This document shows, one piece after another, positions 31,147 to 39,635 of a stretch of 64,000 bases of DNA (within the stretch, counting starts at the first letter, position 1; each line of letters opens with the position of its first letter). This DNA is from Caryophanales bacterium (GTDB taxonomy: Bacteria; Bacillota_I; Bacilli_A; RF39; UBA660). A program made the translations under genes and the position numbers. The notes below the pieces were generated by a model, which saw only the letters and a program-made list of their open reading frames with translations, did not search any database and was not told the DNA's origin. The DNA is taken from positions 1-64,000 of the forward strand of contig JAEEJY010000010.1 of NCBI GenBank assembly GCA_016282155.1, read 5' to 3'.

Positions 31147-32658
31147 TTATCTGTAACCTCCTGGTGCATAGTAAGGATTTATATTACCTGTTAAACCACT
31201 TTGCCATGGAGCATAACCACGCCATAACTCATAGTGAAGGTGAGGTCCTGTTGCATCACCAGATCTACCCATGTAACCGATTAATTGGCCACGCGCTACG
31301 GTACTACCTGCTTTTAAACCTTTAACGAATCCAGACATATGAGCATATAAAGTATAATATCCATTGTTATGATTTATAACAATATAATATCCATATCCAT
31401 TACCGCCACTTACTCTAGCTGGACTATAAGATGCTGTAGTTACTACACCATTATTAGCCGCATATATTGCAGTTCCGTATCCTACGTAAATATCGATAGC
31501 TTGGTGGAATGAAGATCTACCTTGAGTAGGATGATATCTCCATCCATATCCTGATGAAATACTATATCCAGGTTGAGTTGGCCACTTCCACCAGTTTAAA
31601 CTTCCAACTGTTGAAACTCTATTAGTACCAACCATTATAATTCTATTAATTGCTGGTTCTAATTCAACAGTCTTAGTATTTTGGGCATAAGTAATTTCAC
31701 CATTGATTTTTCTAATTATAGAAGTTACACGTGAAATACCATCCATACCTTGTTGTGAAACATATTCATCACCTATATTCATACTAGAATCATATACTTC
31801 TTGAATAGAGTATTTAACCTCTCTATCTTCAACATTTGTATATTCCGCTACAACGAATACTAGGGAATTTGGTTCAGCAAGGGATAATTCTTGCCCTGTG
31901 TATAATAAATTATCTTTAGAAGTTAAGGAAGAGTTTGAAATAAGTAGGGCTTCAACACCCATTTTATTATCTTCTGCTATCTTCTCTAATGTATCTCCTG
32001 TCTTTACGATATACTTCTTTTGTTCTTCTGTAGAACCAAATAGTAGATACTTAGATAATTTAATTGTATCTATAAATATTTCTTCTGTTACAGGAATTCT
32101 TAATTCTTTTACTAAGATTTCCTCTTGAATGTAGACATTATCTATATAGACACCTGTTGTAGTAATTTGATTTTGTGAATCACTTGCATAAGCTTCATAC
32201 TCTTCAACACCTATATATGTCTTCATTGTATTATCTATAGCTTCTTTAAAAATCTCTTTAGAAGTCGTATAAACATATTTTTGTTCTATTTTACCTTCAT
32301 CATTGGTACGTTTAATAGTAAAACGATATCCTTTAATAGTGAAAGGCTTTAATTTAGTTAACTTACGATAAACAGACTCTACCGAATCTAATTTATCATT
32401 ATAAGTTAATATCCTCTTTATCTGAAGTCCATTTGGTGCGTACACCTTATCAACTTCATATTCTTCTTTAATATTTTTACCCTTATTATCTATGTACTTT
32501 TCAAGGGCATTTTTATCTTTAATAACACCCAACACTTCATCATCAAGATACACTTGATAGTAATAGTTAGGTATTTTAGTAATTTCTTTTTTATAACCTA
32601 ATATACATACTATCCCACTTAAAATTATTATCGCTAATACTTCTAATAATTTTTTCAT
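31147..32658 (-). CDS. Membrane-anchored M23 peptidase with LysM and G5 domains
   Basis: 503 aa: signal anchor (residues 4-20), an N-terminal repeat-like region, LysM (about 214-260, KYIVKTGDTLEKIAEDN) for peptidoglycan binding, G5 (about 264-345), and a C-terminal M23 endopeptidase (about 370-480). Zinc and catalytic residues are His385 and Asp389 in FHQAIDIY, His440 in YAHMSG, and HLH (473-475) in GPHLHYE. The usual HxGxD reads HQAID. Likely cuts peptide cross-links in the wall. Sits between dnaB and walJ, five bases from dnaB. Confidence 0.92.
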   Translation of the reverse strand: MKKLLEVLAIIILSGIVCILGYKKEITKIPNYYYQVYLDDEVLGVIKDKNALEKYIDNKGKNIKEEYEVDKVYAPNGLQIKRILTYNDKLDSVESVYRKLTKLKPFTIKGYRFTIKRTNDEGKIEQKYVYTTSKEIFKEAIDNTMKTYIGVEEYEAYASDSQNQITTTGVYIDNVYIQEEILVKELRIPVTEEIFIDTIKLSKYLLFGSTEEQKKYIVKTGDTLEKIAEDNKMGVEALLISNSSLTSKDNLLYTGQELSLAEPNSLVFVVAEYTNVEDREVKYSIQEVYDSSMNIGDEYVSQQGMDGISRVTSIIRKINGEITYAQNTKTVELEPAINRIIMVGTNRVSTVGSLNWWKWPTQPGYSISSGYGWRYHPTQGRSSFHQAIDIYVGYGTAIYAANNGVVTTASYSPARVSGGNGYGYYIVINHNNGYYTLYAHMSGFVKGLKAGSTVARGQLIGYMGRSGDATGPHLHYELWRGYAPWQSGLTGNINPYYAPGGYR

Positions 32659-32662
32659 CTTT

Positions 32663-34030
32663 TTAATCTTTTACTTGATTTTTACTAGCTTCAATATCTT
32701 TGTTAACACAGTTAACAAATGTACTTGTATCTCTTTGGAAGATTAATGGGATAGTTCTTGTAGGTCCATTACGATGCTTAGCTACAATAAATTCACTTTC
32801 TGATACAGGATTCATATCAGAATCTTGACGTTTATAGTAATCATCACGATATAAGAACGCTACAATATCGGCATCTTGTTCGATAGATCCTGATTCACGT
32901 AAGTCAGATAACATTGGTCTCTTATCTTCTCTTGCTTCAACACCACGCGATAATTGTGCTAATGTTACTACAGGAACTCCTAATTCCATAGCAAGTGTTT
33001 TAAGTGAACGAGAAATTTCAGAAACTTCTTGTTGTCTATTACCACGATATTTTTCAGAACCTTGAATTAATGTTAAGTAGTCGATTACGATTAAAGCAAG
33101 GCCATCAGGTTGACTTGCTAAACGACGACATTTAGCTTTAATTTCGGCAATTGTCATACCGGCAGTATCATCAATAAAGATTTTTGTATCAGCTAAACGG
33201 CTAATTGCTTCATTAACTCTTTTCCAATCATCATTTTCAAGATAACCGTTTCTTAATTTATTTTGTTTAATTTGCCCAACACTTGATAACATACGCATTG
33301 CAAGTTGCTCAGCAGGCATTTCCATGTTGAATAGGGCAATTGCTTTATCTTGACTCATAGCAGCATTTACTACTAAATTTAACGCAAATGCAGTTTTACC
33401 CATAGCTGGACGAGCAGCTATAATAATTAATTCATTTGGATGTAAGCCACTAGTTAATTTATCTATATCATAGAAACCTGTTGTTAAACCAGTTATAGCA
33501 CCTTTATTTTGGGCTAATTTTTCTAAGTCAGATTGTGTTTTAAATAAAACATCTTGAATACTTCTAAATTCTGAACCTTTTCGTGTTTTAACAACATTTA
33601 AGATTTTCTTCTCGGCATCATCTAATACTTCATTAATATTTTCTTTTGAAGCATAAGCATTTTCTGCTATATCAGATGCTTCTTTAATTAAACGACGTAG
33701 AATTGCCTTTTCATTAACAATTTTAATATATTCATCGACATTAGAAGCACTAGGAACTATTTCAATAAGTTCTCCTAAATACTTGGCTCCTCCTACATCT
33801 TTTAACCATTTTCTTTTATTTAACTCTGTTGTAACAGTTGTAATATCTATTGAAACATTATCCTCCATTAAATCTTTAATTACAGTAAATATTTTAGTAT
33901 GGGCATCCATATAAAATAAATCACCAGTTAAATTTTCAACGGCTTTTTCAGAGGCATATTTCGATATTAACATTGAACCTAATACAGATTGTTCAGCCTC
34001 TATCTCGTGTGGTAATGTTTTTGTTTCCAT
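32663..34030 (-). CDS. dnaB: Replicative DNA helicase
   Basis: 455 aa hexameric helicase that unwinds DNA ahead of the replisome (called DnaC in Bacillus). N-terminal primase-interacting domain (LPHEIEAEQSVLGSMLIS), C-terminal RecA-like motor with Walker A ARPAMGKTAFALNL, Walker B LIVIDYLTLIQ, and AQLSRGVEAREDKRPMLSDLRESGSIEQDADIV. Follows rplI with 8 bases between, the conserved rplI-dnaB order of Bacillota. Confidence 0.97.
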   Translation of the reverse strand: METKTLPHEIEAEQSVLGSMLISKYASEKAVENLTGDLFYMDAHTKIFTVIKDLMEDNVSIDITTVTTELNKRKWLKDVGGAKYLGELIEIVPSASNVDEYIKIVNEKAILRRLIKEASDIAENAYASKENINEVLDDAEKKILNVVKTRKGSEFRSIQDVLFKTQSDLEKLAQNKGAITGLTTGFYDIDKLTSGLHPNELIIIAARPAMGKTAFALNLVVNAAMSQDKAIALFNMEMPAEQLAMRMLSSVGQIKQNKLRNGYLENDDWKRVNEAISRLADTKIFIDDTAGMTIAEIKAKCRRLASQPDGLALIVIDYLTLIQGSEKYRGNRQQEVSEISRSLKTLAMELGVPVVTLAQLSRGVEAREDKRPMLSDLRESGSIEQDADIVAFLYRDDYYKRQDSDMNPVSESEFIVAKHRNGPTRTIPLIFQRDTSTFVNCVNKDIEASKNQVKD

Positions 34031-34038
34031 GATATCAC

Positions 34039-34485
34039 CTATCTTTCTTTTGTTAATTCAATTCTTAATACTGCGACTACTTGTTTATGAAGTTCAATCT
34101 TTACCTCATGAACTCCTAAAGAAGTAATGTCATTTTCTATTTTAATACATTTTTTATCAATATTTATATCTTTTTTAGCTAATTCATTAAAAATTTGTTT
34201 AGAACTGATAGATCCAAATACTCTATCTTGTGCTCCAGTCTTAACTTTAAAAGATAATTTTGTTTTTTCAATCTTCGATTTTATTTCTTCACATTTTTTA
34301 ATAAGTTCTTTTTCAGCTTCAGCTTTTTTCATATCTAAAGTTTCTTGATGTTTAACATTCCCTGATGTTGCTGCTACAGCATAACCATTCTTTATTAAAA
34401 AATTCATTCCATATCCATCTTTAACGGTCTTAATATCACCTTTTTTACCTTGACCCTTTAAATCCTTGATAAATATAACTTTCAT
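34039..34485 (-). CDS. rplI: 50S ribosomal protein L9
   Basis: 148 aa. L9 has two globular RNA-binding domains joined by a long helix. N-terminal [40 protein letters not shown] is the signature; the connecting helix is residues about 45-75; the C-terminal part contains [19 protein letters not shown] box lies just upstream (near 34500-34505), so rplI-dnaB may start from there, separate from the ART-like gene upstream. GGTGATTTT ribosome site. Confidence 0.96.
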   Translation of the reverse strand: MKVIFIKDLKGQGKKGDIKTVKDGYGMNFLIKNGYAVAATSGNVKHQETLDMKKAEAEKELIKKCEEIKSKIEKTKLSFKVKTGAQDRVFGSISSKQIFNELAKKDINIDKKCIKIENDITSLGVHEVKIELHKQVVAVLRIELTKER

Positions 34486-34517
34486 AAAATCACCAACACT
34501 ATTATACTATATTTTTA

Positions 34518-35189
34518 CTAATAAGTCTTTTCTTTTACTGGTTTTGCAGATATTTTATATACGGTTAAATCTTCATCTTCAAAATATTTTTTATCTTGTA
34601 TTTCATAATTTAATGATGGTCCAAAAAGAATTACTTCTTTTTGTGAATCATTACTTGAAACTTGAAGGTGGTATCTGCCATCAACATCTTTTACAACAAC
34701 AGAATAGGGAACAACTAAACATGGTGTCCCTTTAGGAATATCAATACTAAGAAGAGAGTTCTTCTTACCAGGTACATAAAAATTATCTGTTACAGCTACA
34801 TCCGTTGTAGTTGAAACTAAACTATTTTTAAAGATAACATCCAAATCACTATTGGCTGAAACCATTCTATATACACGCATATCATAAGGAATAGTAAGTT
34901 TTCCCTCAATTGAAAATAAAATTTCTCTTACATTTTTAATACTCTTTAAAAATTTCTCATAGTCTGAAAAATCTACTATACTAAAAACACTGAAACGCAT
35001 GAAAGAATTAATTGGGTCTATAACATAACTTCTATATTCCTCAAAAAATTTTTTATATTTTTCATATTTATATGCGTTATTTAAAATTTCATCTAAATTA
35101 TTAATAAATATAAATAATTTAGATTTATATATCATTAAAGCATTCTTTTCCATATCTGATAAATTTTTATATTGCTCTAATAAGGTCAT
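34518..35189 (-). CDS. ADP-ribosyltransferase-like protein coupled to whiA
   Basis: 223 aa. The C-terminal half has the R-S-E arrangement of ADP-ribosyltransferase exoenzymes: Arg in DMRVYRMVS, STTT in SLVSTTTDVAV, and a Q/E-x-E-like QKEVILFGP. The N-terminal half is helical with no signal peptide, so the protein seems cytoplasmic, unlike most exported toxins. Its start overlaps the whiA stop as ATGA, so it is translationally coupled to a regulator of division. The target, if any, is unknown. Motif assignment is by eye. Confidence 0.65.
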   Translation of the reverse strand: MTLLEQYKNLSDMEKNALMIYKSKLFIFINNLDEILNNAYKYEKYKKFFEEYRSYVIDPINSFMRFSVFSIVDFSDYEKFLKSIKNVREILFSIEGKLTIPYDMRVYRMVSANSDLDVIFKNSLVSTTTDVAVTDNFYVPGKKNSLLSIDIPKGTPCLVVPYSVVVKDVDGRYHLQVSSNDSQKEVILFGPSLNYEIQDKKYFEDEDLTVYKISAKPVKEKTY

Positions 35190-36097
35190 TTTACTTTTTT
35201 CGCTAAATCACTAATCTTTTTAAAGCGATGGTATAAACCGGATTTAGTTATTTCCTTTCCTGTCTCAAGACTTATTATTTCACTTAATTCAACTAAAGAA
35301 GCTTCAGGATATTTAAGACGATAAATAGCTACTTCTTTTACTTTATCATCAAGTAAATCTAAACCACCAATACTCTTAATTTTTTCTATTTCTTCTATTT
35401 GACGATTTGCTGTTTCTATCATTTTATCAACATTTGCTTGTTCCATATTATTAAGACGATTAGTCATATTTTTATGATCACGATATATTCTTATATCTTC
35501 ATAATATAATACAGCTTCAGGAGCATTAATAATTCTTAGAAAATCCCCAATTTTCTCTGCTTCTTTAATATATATCATATATTTATTTTCTCTTTTAATA
35601 TATTTACTATTTAGATAAAACTCATTTAAACTTTTTACTATAAACTTAGCATATTCTTCATTATTAACATGAAATTCCAAATGATATCTTGATTTTTTAG
35701 GATCATTAATACTACCAGAAATGATAAATAAACCTCTTAAATAAGCACGCATAGTATCCATATCATCAATAATAAATTCTTTAGGAATACTAGCATCTTC
35801 AAAAATTGCTAGGGTAGATAGAATCTCACTAATATTACTATTTACTTCAAGGATATATATTAAATTCTTATTATAATTGTATCCTTTACGTACGGTTACT
35901 TTAGGATATACACCAAATTGATTACGAAATAAAGAGTATACTCTTCTTGCTACAGAAGCATTCTCCGTATCGATTTTTATTTGCTTATCATTATATATAC
36001 TATTTATAACTACTGCGGATAATTCAGCTATATTCTCTGCTTGAATAGTTTCTAATTTACTAACTTCATTCTTTACTATACTTGTAAACGATGTCAT
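35186..36097 (-). CDS. whiA: WhiA-family regulator
   Basis: 303 aa: degenerate LAGLIDADG homing-endonuclease-like N-terminal fold (DTMRAYLRGLFIISGSINDPKKSRYHLEFHV) and a C-terminal helix-turn-helix (YPEASLVELSEIISLETGKEITKSGLYHRFKKI). In Bacillus WhiA influences chromosome segregation and cell division; in actinomycetes it activates sporulation genes. ATGA overlap with yvcK upstream and with the ART-like gene downstream. The classical rapZ-yvcK-whiA run is present without rapZ here. Confidence 0.95.
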   Translation of the reverse strand: MTSFTSIVKNEVSKLETIQAENIAELSAVVINSIYNDKQIKIDTENASVARRVYSLFRNQFGVYPKVTVRKGYNYNKNLIYILEVNSNISEILSTLAIFEDASIPKEFIIDDMDTMRAYLRGLFIISGSINDPKKSRYHLEFHVNNEEYAKFIVKSLNEFYLNSKYIKRENKYMIYIKEAEKIGDFLRIINAPEAVLYYEDIRIYRDHKNMTNRLNNMEQANVDKMIETANRQIEEIEKIKSIGGLDLLDDKVKEVAIYRLKYPEASLVELSEIISLETGKEITKSGLYHRFKKISDLAKKVK

Positions 36098-37044
36098 TTA
36101 TTAATTACCTCAGAGAAAATATAGAATGATAATTTTAATGTGTCATGTCTTATCATATCATTTTCAATTGAAACTAAATTATCAGAAACAATTTTAACTT
36201 TTAGCTTTTTTAGATTATCCTTATCAAATAATACTGGATCCTTTTGCTCTAAAGTTGCATATTTTTCAATAAGTTCATCTTTAATACGTCCATTATTAGC
36301 AATAACAACATCTATTTTTCTTTTACCTAAATATTTATTTAATGTTTTAACATGATCAGATACAGTAAAATTTTCTGTTTCACCAGGTTGTGTCATCATA
36401 TTACATACATACATGATTTTTGCTTTACTTTTATCTATTTCTTTAACTAAATCTTTGCATAATAAGTTAGGAATTATACTTGTATATAAACTTCCCATAC
36501 TTAAAATTATTAAATCTGCTTCTCTTATCGCTTTTAAAGCTGAATCTGATACTTTAGCTTTTTCTTTGTAATAAACTTCTTTAATACATTTATTAGCCTC
36601 AGTAATAAGATGTTCTCCTTCAATAATAGAACCATCATTCATTTTAGCTACTAGAGTTACACAATCTTCAGTTAATGGTATTACTCTACCTTTTAGGTTT
36701 AAAACTTTACCTAAAGCTTCAATACCATCAGCCATATTACCAGTTATGTTATTCATTGCAGTTAATAATAAATTACCTACAGCATGTCCGTTTAAATCAC
36801 TAGTTGTATTAAAACGATAATTAATTAATTGCTCTACTAGAGGTTCAGTTTCCGCAAGAGAAACTAAAACTTTTCTTATATCTCCAACAGCAGGAGTATT
36901 AAACTCTTCTCTTAATCTTCCTGTACTTGAGCCATCATCACAAACAGAAACAATGGCAGAAATATCAACAGGGTACATCTTTAATCCTTTTAATAAAGAT
37001 GATAGACCAGTTCCACCACCTAAAACCGCAACTTTCTTATTCAT
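36094..37044 (-). CDS. yvcK: YvcK-like gluconeogenesis factor
   Basis: 316 aa UPF0052/CofD-like protein. KVAVLGGGTGLSSLLKGLK and VSVCDDGSSTGRLREEF (nucleotide-sugar binding), GDIRKVLVSLAE and MGSLYTSIIPNLL are family motifs. In Bacillus YvcK is needed on gluconeogenic carbon sources, binds UDP-sugars and affects cell shape and PBP1 localisation. Overlaps whiA by 4 bases; AGGAGGC site before the ATG. Confidence 0.94.
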   Translation of the reverse strand: MNKKVAVLGGGTGLSSLLKGLKMYPVDISAIVSVCDDGSSTGRLREEFNTPAVGDIRKVLVSLAETEPLVEQLINYRFNTTSDLNGHAVGNLLLTAMNNITGNMADGIEALGKVLNLKGRVIPLTEDCVTLVAKMNDGSIIEGEHLITEANKCIKEVYYKEKAKVSDSALKAIREADLIILSMGSLYTSIIPNLLCKDLVKEIDKSKAKIMYVCNMMTQPGETENFTVSDHVKTLNKYLGKRKIDVVIANNGRIKDELIEKYATLEQKDPVLFDKDNLKKLKVKIVSDNLVSIENDMIRHDTLKLSFYIFSEVINK

Positions 37045-37070
37045 AACTAGCCTCCTTATAGTTTAAAAAA

Positions 37071-37088
37071 GCAATTATTCACAATTGC
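37071..37088 (-). terminator. Terminator after the prepilin gene
   Basis: Stem GCAATT/AATTGC with a T run on the minus strand, overlapping the prepilin stop at 37075. Confidence 0.65.
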
Positions 37089-37446
37089 CTTTTGTTACTT
37101 CAAAATTTTCACTTGTTCCTACAGCACAATATTCTCCGTTAGTAATATTAGTTACTGTATATTTTTTAGTTGTCTTATTATATGTGATTGTTCCACCTTT
37201 AATCTCTTTTTTATTTTCGTACTCTAAAAGTGGTCCTGTTACATCAATAGGACTATCGGCAACAATAAAGTCATTATCAGCAATATAAAGTTTTGTAGCA
37301 TCTATTATACCATATATTGTTTCTTTAAATAGTTTTTGTTTTGATTTTTCAACAGAATTCGAAATAATAGGAACTGTTATTAAACTTAATATTCCTAAAA
37401 TTGTAATTACTGCTAAAACTTCTACTAATGTAAATCCTTTTTTCAT
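37075..37446 (-). CDS. Prepilin-like protein (ComGC/pseudopilin type)
   Basis: 123 aa from ATG 37444-37446, which has AGGTGATA just upstream (the 15-codon longer frame does not). MKKGFTLVEVLAVITILGIL is a prepilin signal with Gly before Phe and E5. The C-terminal part holds EYCAVGTSENF and a terminal GNCE, so one disulphide is likely. Size is near ComGC, the main pseudopilin of DNA uptake. No other com or pil gene is adjacent. Sits between lgt and yvcK with its own TATAAT and a terminator. Confidence 0.82.
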   Translation of the reverse strand: MKKGFTLVEVLAVITILGILSLITVPIISNSVEKSKQKLFKETIYGIIDATKLYIADNDFIVADSPIDVTGPLLEYENKKEIKGGTITYNKTTKKYTVTNITNGEYCAVGTSENFEVTKGNCE

Positions 37447-37480
37447 ATTATCACCTAAAATAATTATATCATAACAAAAA

Positions 37481-37501
37481 AGAGTATCCAAGATACTCTT
37501 A
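37481..37501 (-). terminator. Terminator of lgt
   Basis: 9-bp stem AAGAGTATC/GATACTCTT, loop CAA, T run on the minus strand. Confidence 0.82.
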
Positions 37502-38311
37502 AAAATTTATTTGTGATGCTTCTGTTTGATTATACAACTTTTTGAATTTTGAACCTCTACCAAATATAAAGAATAGAAGTATTCCTAAAAGCACCATAAC
37601 TATTGATACTAATTGGGCTGCTTTAAAATTACCAAGCATTAAACTATCTGTTCTTAAGAATTCGATAAAGAATCTTCCTACGCCATACCATATTAAATAT
37701 AATGATAATGTTTGACCTATCTTATTATATTTTCTTCTTCGTAAGAATAGTAATAAAATAAAACCTATAAAGCACCAAATTGATTCATATAAGAAAGTAG
37801 GGAAGTAGTAATTACCATTAATACTCATACCTTTTATTATAAAATCAGGAGTTAATAACATCTTTAATGTTTTTAGTGATGTTACCGCTCCGTGACATTC
37901 ACCATTAAAGAAGTTACCCCAACGTCCTATTGCTTGACCTAATAATAATCCAACCACAATAAAATCCATAATTAAAGCAGGGGGTACTTTATACTTTTTA
38001 CAATAAATAATTGTAAATAGGGAACCAGCTATTATTCCTCCGTGGATAGCTAGACCACCTTCCCAAACTTTTAAAATACTTATTAAGTCATCACTATATA
38101 GATCCCAATTAAATGCTACATAATATAATCTAGCTCCTAAGACACTTATAATAATTGCCCAGAAAAAGAAATTAATTATAAAATCTTCTTCTATGTTAAA
38201 TTTCTTAGTTTCTTTCATTATCACTAAGCCACCTAAAAGGATTCCTAAAAAAACACAGATAGAATACCAATATATTTTTATAATTCCTAAATCTAATAAT
38301 ACGGGATTCAT
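37499..38311 (-). CDS. lgt: Prolipoprotein diacylglyceryl transferase
   Basis: 270 aa membrane enzyme that attaches diacylglycerol to the lipobox Cys of lipoproteins. Seven hydrophobic segments; the Lgt signature GQAIGRWGNFFNGECHG carries the essential Arg and Asn, with GARLYYVAFNWDLY and GGLAIHGGIIAG also typical, and VGRFFIEFLRTDS near the end. One base from the yvlD-like gene, so both are co-expressed, echoing the Bacillus yvlD-hprK-lgt region without hprK. Confidence 0.95.
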   Translation of the reverse strand: MNPVLLDLGIIKIYWYSICVFLGILLGGLVIMKETKKFNIEEDFIINFFFWAIIISVLGARLYYVAFNWDLYSDDLISILKVWEGGLAIHGGIIAGSLFTIIYCKKYKVPPALIMDFIVVGLLLGQAIGRWGNFFNGECHGAVTSLKTLKMLLTPDFIIKGMSINGNYYFPTFLYESIWCFIGFILLLFLRRRKYNKIGQTLSLYLIWYGVGRFFIEFLRTDSLMLGNFKAAQLVSIVMVLLGILLFFIFGRGSKFKKLYNQTEASQINF

Positions 38312-38312
38312 A

Positions 38313-38735
38313 TTATCCTTCCTTCCTTATAAGTGGTTCAACAATTAGTTTTTCTATTAAAATATTCATAGTAGAAATTAATATAGCTACTAATAAAGTC
38401 ATCCATATGCCATTAACTTCAAAATGACTTCCCAAAATTAAATCAGTCAATTTTAAAATTATCACATTTACAAATGGATAAAATAGTCCCATTGTTAAAC
38501 CTGTGATAGGTAAAGTCAACCAAACTATAATTGGTTTAACAGTCTTATTTAATAAATAAATTATGACAGCTACTACCAATCCCCATAGACCAAAATAAGA
38601 ACTATCAATTTGAATTGTTTCTTTAAATACTAGCGAAACAATAGTTAATATTAAGGCATATTCAACCATATTAATTAACCAATCTACGAATAGATTTAAT
38701 CTAAATTTATCTTTGTATTTTACTATTAGTCTCAT
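38313..38735 (-). CDS. YvlD-like membrane protein (phage holin 4_2/DUF360 family)
   Basis: 140 aa with four hydrophobic segments. YLLNKTVKPIIVWLTLPITGLTMGLFYPFVNVIILKLTDLILGSHFEVNG is the family core. Despite the phage-holin domain name, these are chromosomal membrane proteins, in Bacillus near lgt and uvrAB. Same neighbourhood here. Precedes lgt by one base. Role unknown, possibly envelope stress. Confidence 0.82.
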   Translation of the reverse strand: MRLIVKYKDKFRLNLFVDWLINMVEYALILTIVSLVFKETIQIDSSYFGLWGLVVAVIIYLLNKTVKPIIVWLTLPITGLTMGLFYPFVNVIILKLTDLILGSHFEVNGIWMTLLVAILISTMNILIEKLIVEPLIRKEG

Positions 38736-38795
38736 TCTACATCTCCTAGTTTTAAGTATAACATAATTTAATAATATTTTAAATAGAAGAAGAAA

Positions 38796-38820
38796 AAAAT
38801 AGTTTACGTAAAACTATTTT
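38796..38820 (-). terminator. Terminator of uvrB-radical SAM
   Basis: 10-bp stem AAAATAGTTT/AAACTATTTT with loop ACGTA and a T run on the minus strand. Confidence 0.82.
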
Positions 38821-39635
38821 TTAAATGAACAATGCTTACATAATTCTTCTATTTTTTTGTTTTCTCTAAATCCTTTAATCATTTTTTGAGCTCTTTCTGA
38901 ATTTAGTATTTCTTCAAGTGATTTTTCAAAAATATTACCTAAAGCTATTATACCTTCTGCATCTAAACAGCATGGCACTACTGTCCCATCACTTAAAATT
39001 CCTATATGAGACTTAAGTCCTAGGCATGTTCCTGTTAAATTATGACAATTATTGTCAAGAGAAGGCCAAATAAATTCATAGTCTTTATTTACGTATAAAG
39101 TATCATTAATTTTTATATTTAAATCACTATAAATTTTATCTTTAATTTCATTACTTAATTTATAATGCTCTACTAAATTATTAATTTGATAATTATTACT
39201 TCTATTAGTCTTAGATAATATCCAGTATCTATATACTAAATATATTTTTGAATTTTTATTAATATAATCTACAGCTTGAAATAAAGTTTTAAAATCATCA
39301 TCTTTCTTATAAGAGTGAAGACTAATATTTATCTGACGAACAGTATTAGAATTACATATAACTTCTTTATACTTATTTAAATATGTTCCGTTAGTAGTTA
39401 AATTAACTTTAATTTTATTTACTCTACATATTTCTAAAATATCTTTAATATTAGAATGAAGTAATGGTTCACCCTTAATATGTAGATAAATATAATTTGT
39501 ATATGGTTTAATCTTTTCTATAACTTCTTTAAATTCTGAAAGACTCATTTCTTTCTTTTTTCTTTTAGAGATAGAGCAGAAAGAACAATTCTTATTGCAA
39601 GAATTTGTTATTTCAACATAAATCTTTTTAAACAT
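38814..39635 (-). CDS. Radical SAM/SPASM protein, target unknown
   Basis: 273 aa from ATG 39633-39635, which has AAGGAG eight bases upstream and overlaps the uvrB stop by 8 bases. [14 protein letters not shown] is the CxxxCxxC 4Fe-4S motif of radical SAM enzymes, [14 protein letters not shown] and [12 protein letters not shown] are typical of the barrel. The C-terminal SPASM-type region has [19 protein letters not shown] and CKHCSFKK, binding a second cluster. This family modifies peptides (RiPPs) or sulfatases, but no precursor peptide is seen nearby. Confidence 0.87.
   Translation of the reverse strand: MFKKIYVEITNSCNKNCSFCSISKRKKKEMSLSEFKEVIEKIKPYTNYIYLHIKGEPLLHSNIKDILEICRVNKIKVNLTTNGTYLNKYKEVICNSNTVRQINISLHSYKKDDDFKTLFQAVDYINKNSKIYLVYRYWILSKTNRSNNYQINNLVEHYKLSNEIKDKIYSDLNIKINDTLYVNKDYEFIWPSLDNNCHNLTGTCLGLKSHIGILSDGTVVPCCLDAEGIIALGNIFEKSLEEILNSERAQKMIKGFRENKKIEELCKHCSFKK

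Noticed and set aside
11511-36097. UGA recoded as tryptophan (mycoplasma code)
   Set aside because: TGA serves as the stop of several intact genes (11511, 35186, 36094), and Trp is TGG in conserved proteins.
38313-38735. Prophage holin
   Set aside because: The domain name is misleading: the gene lies in the conserved lgt-uvrB neighbourhood and no phage genes are present.
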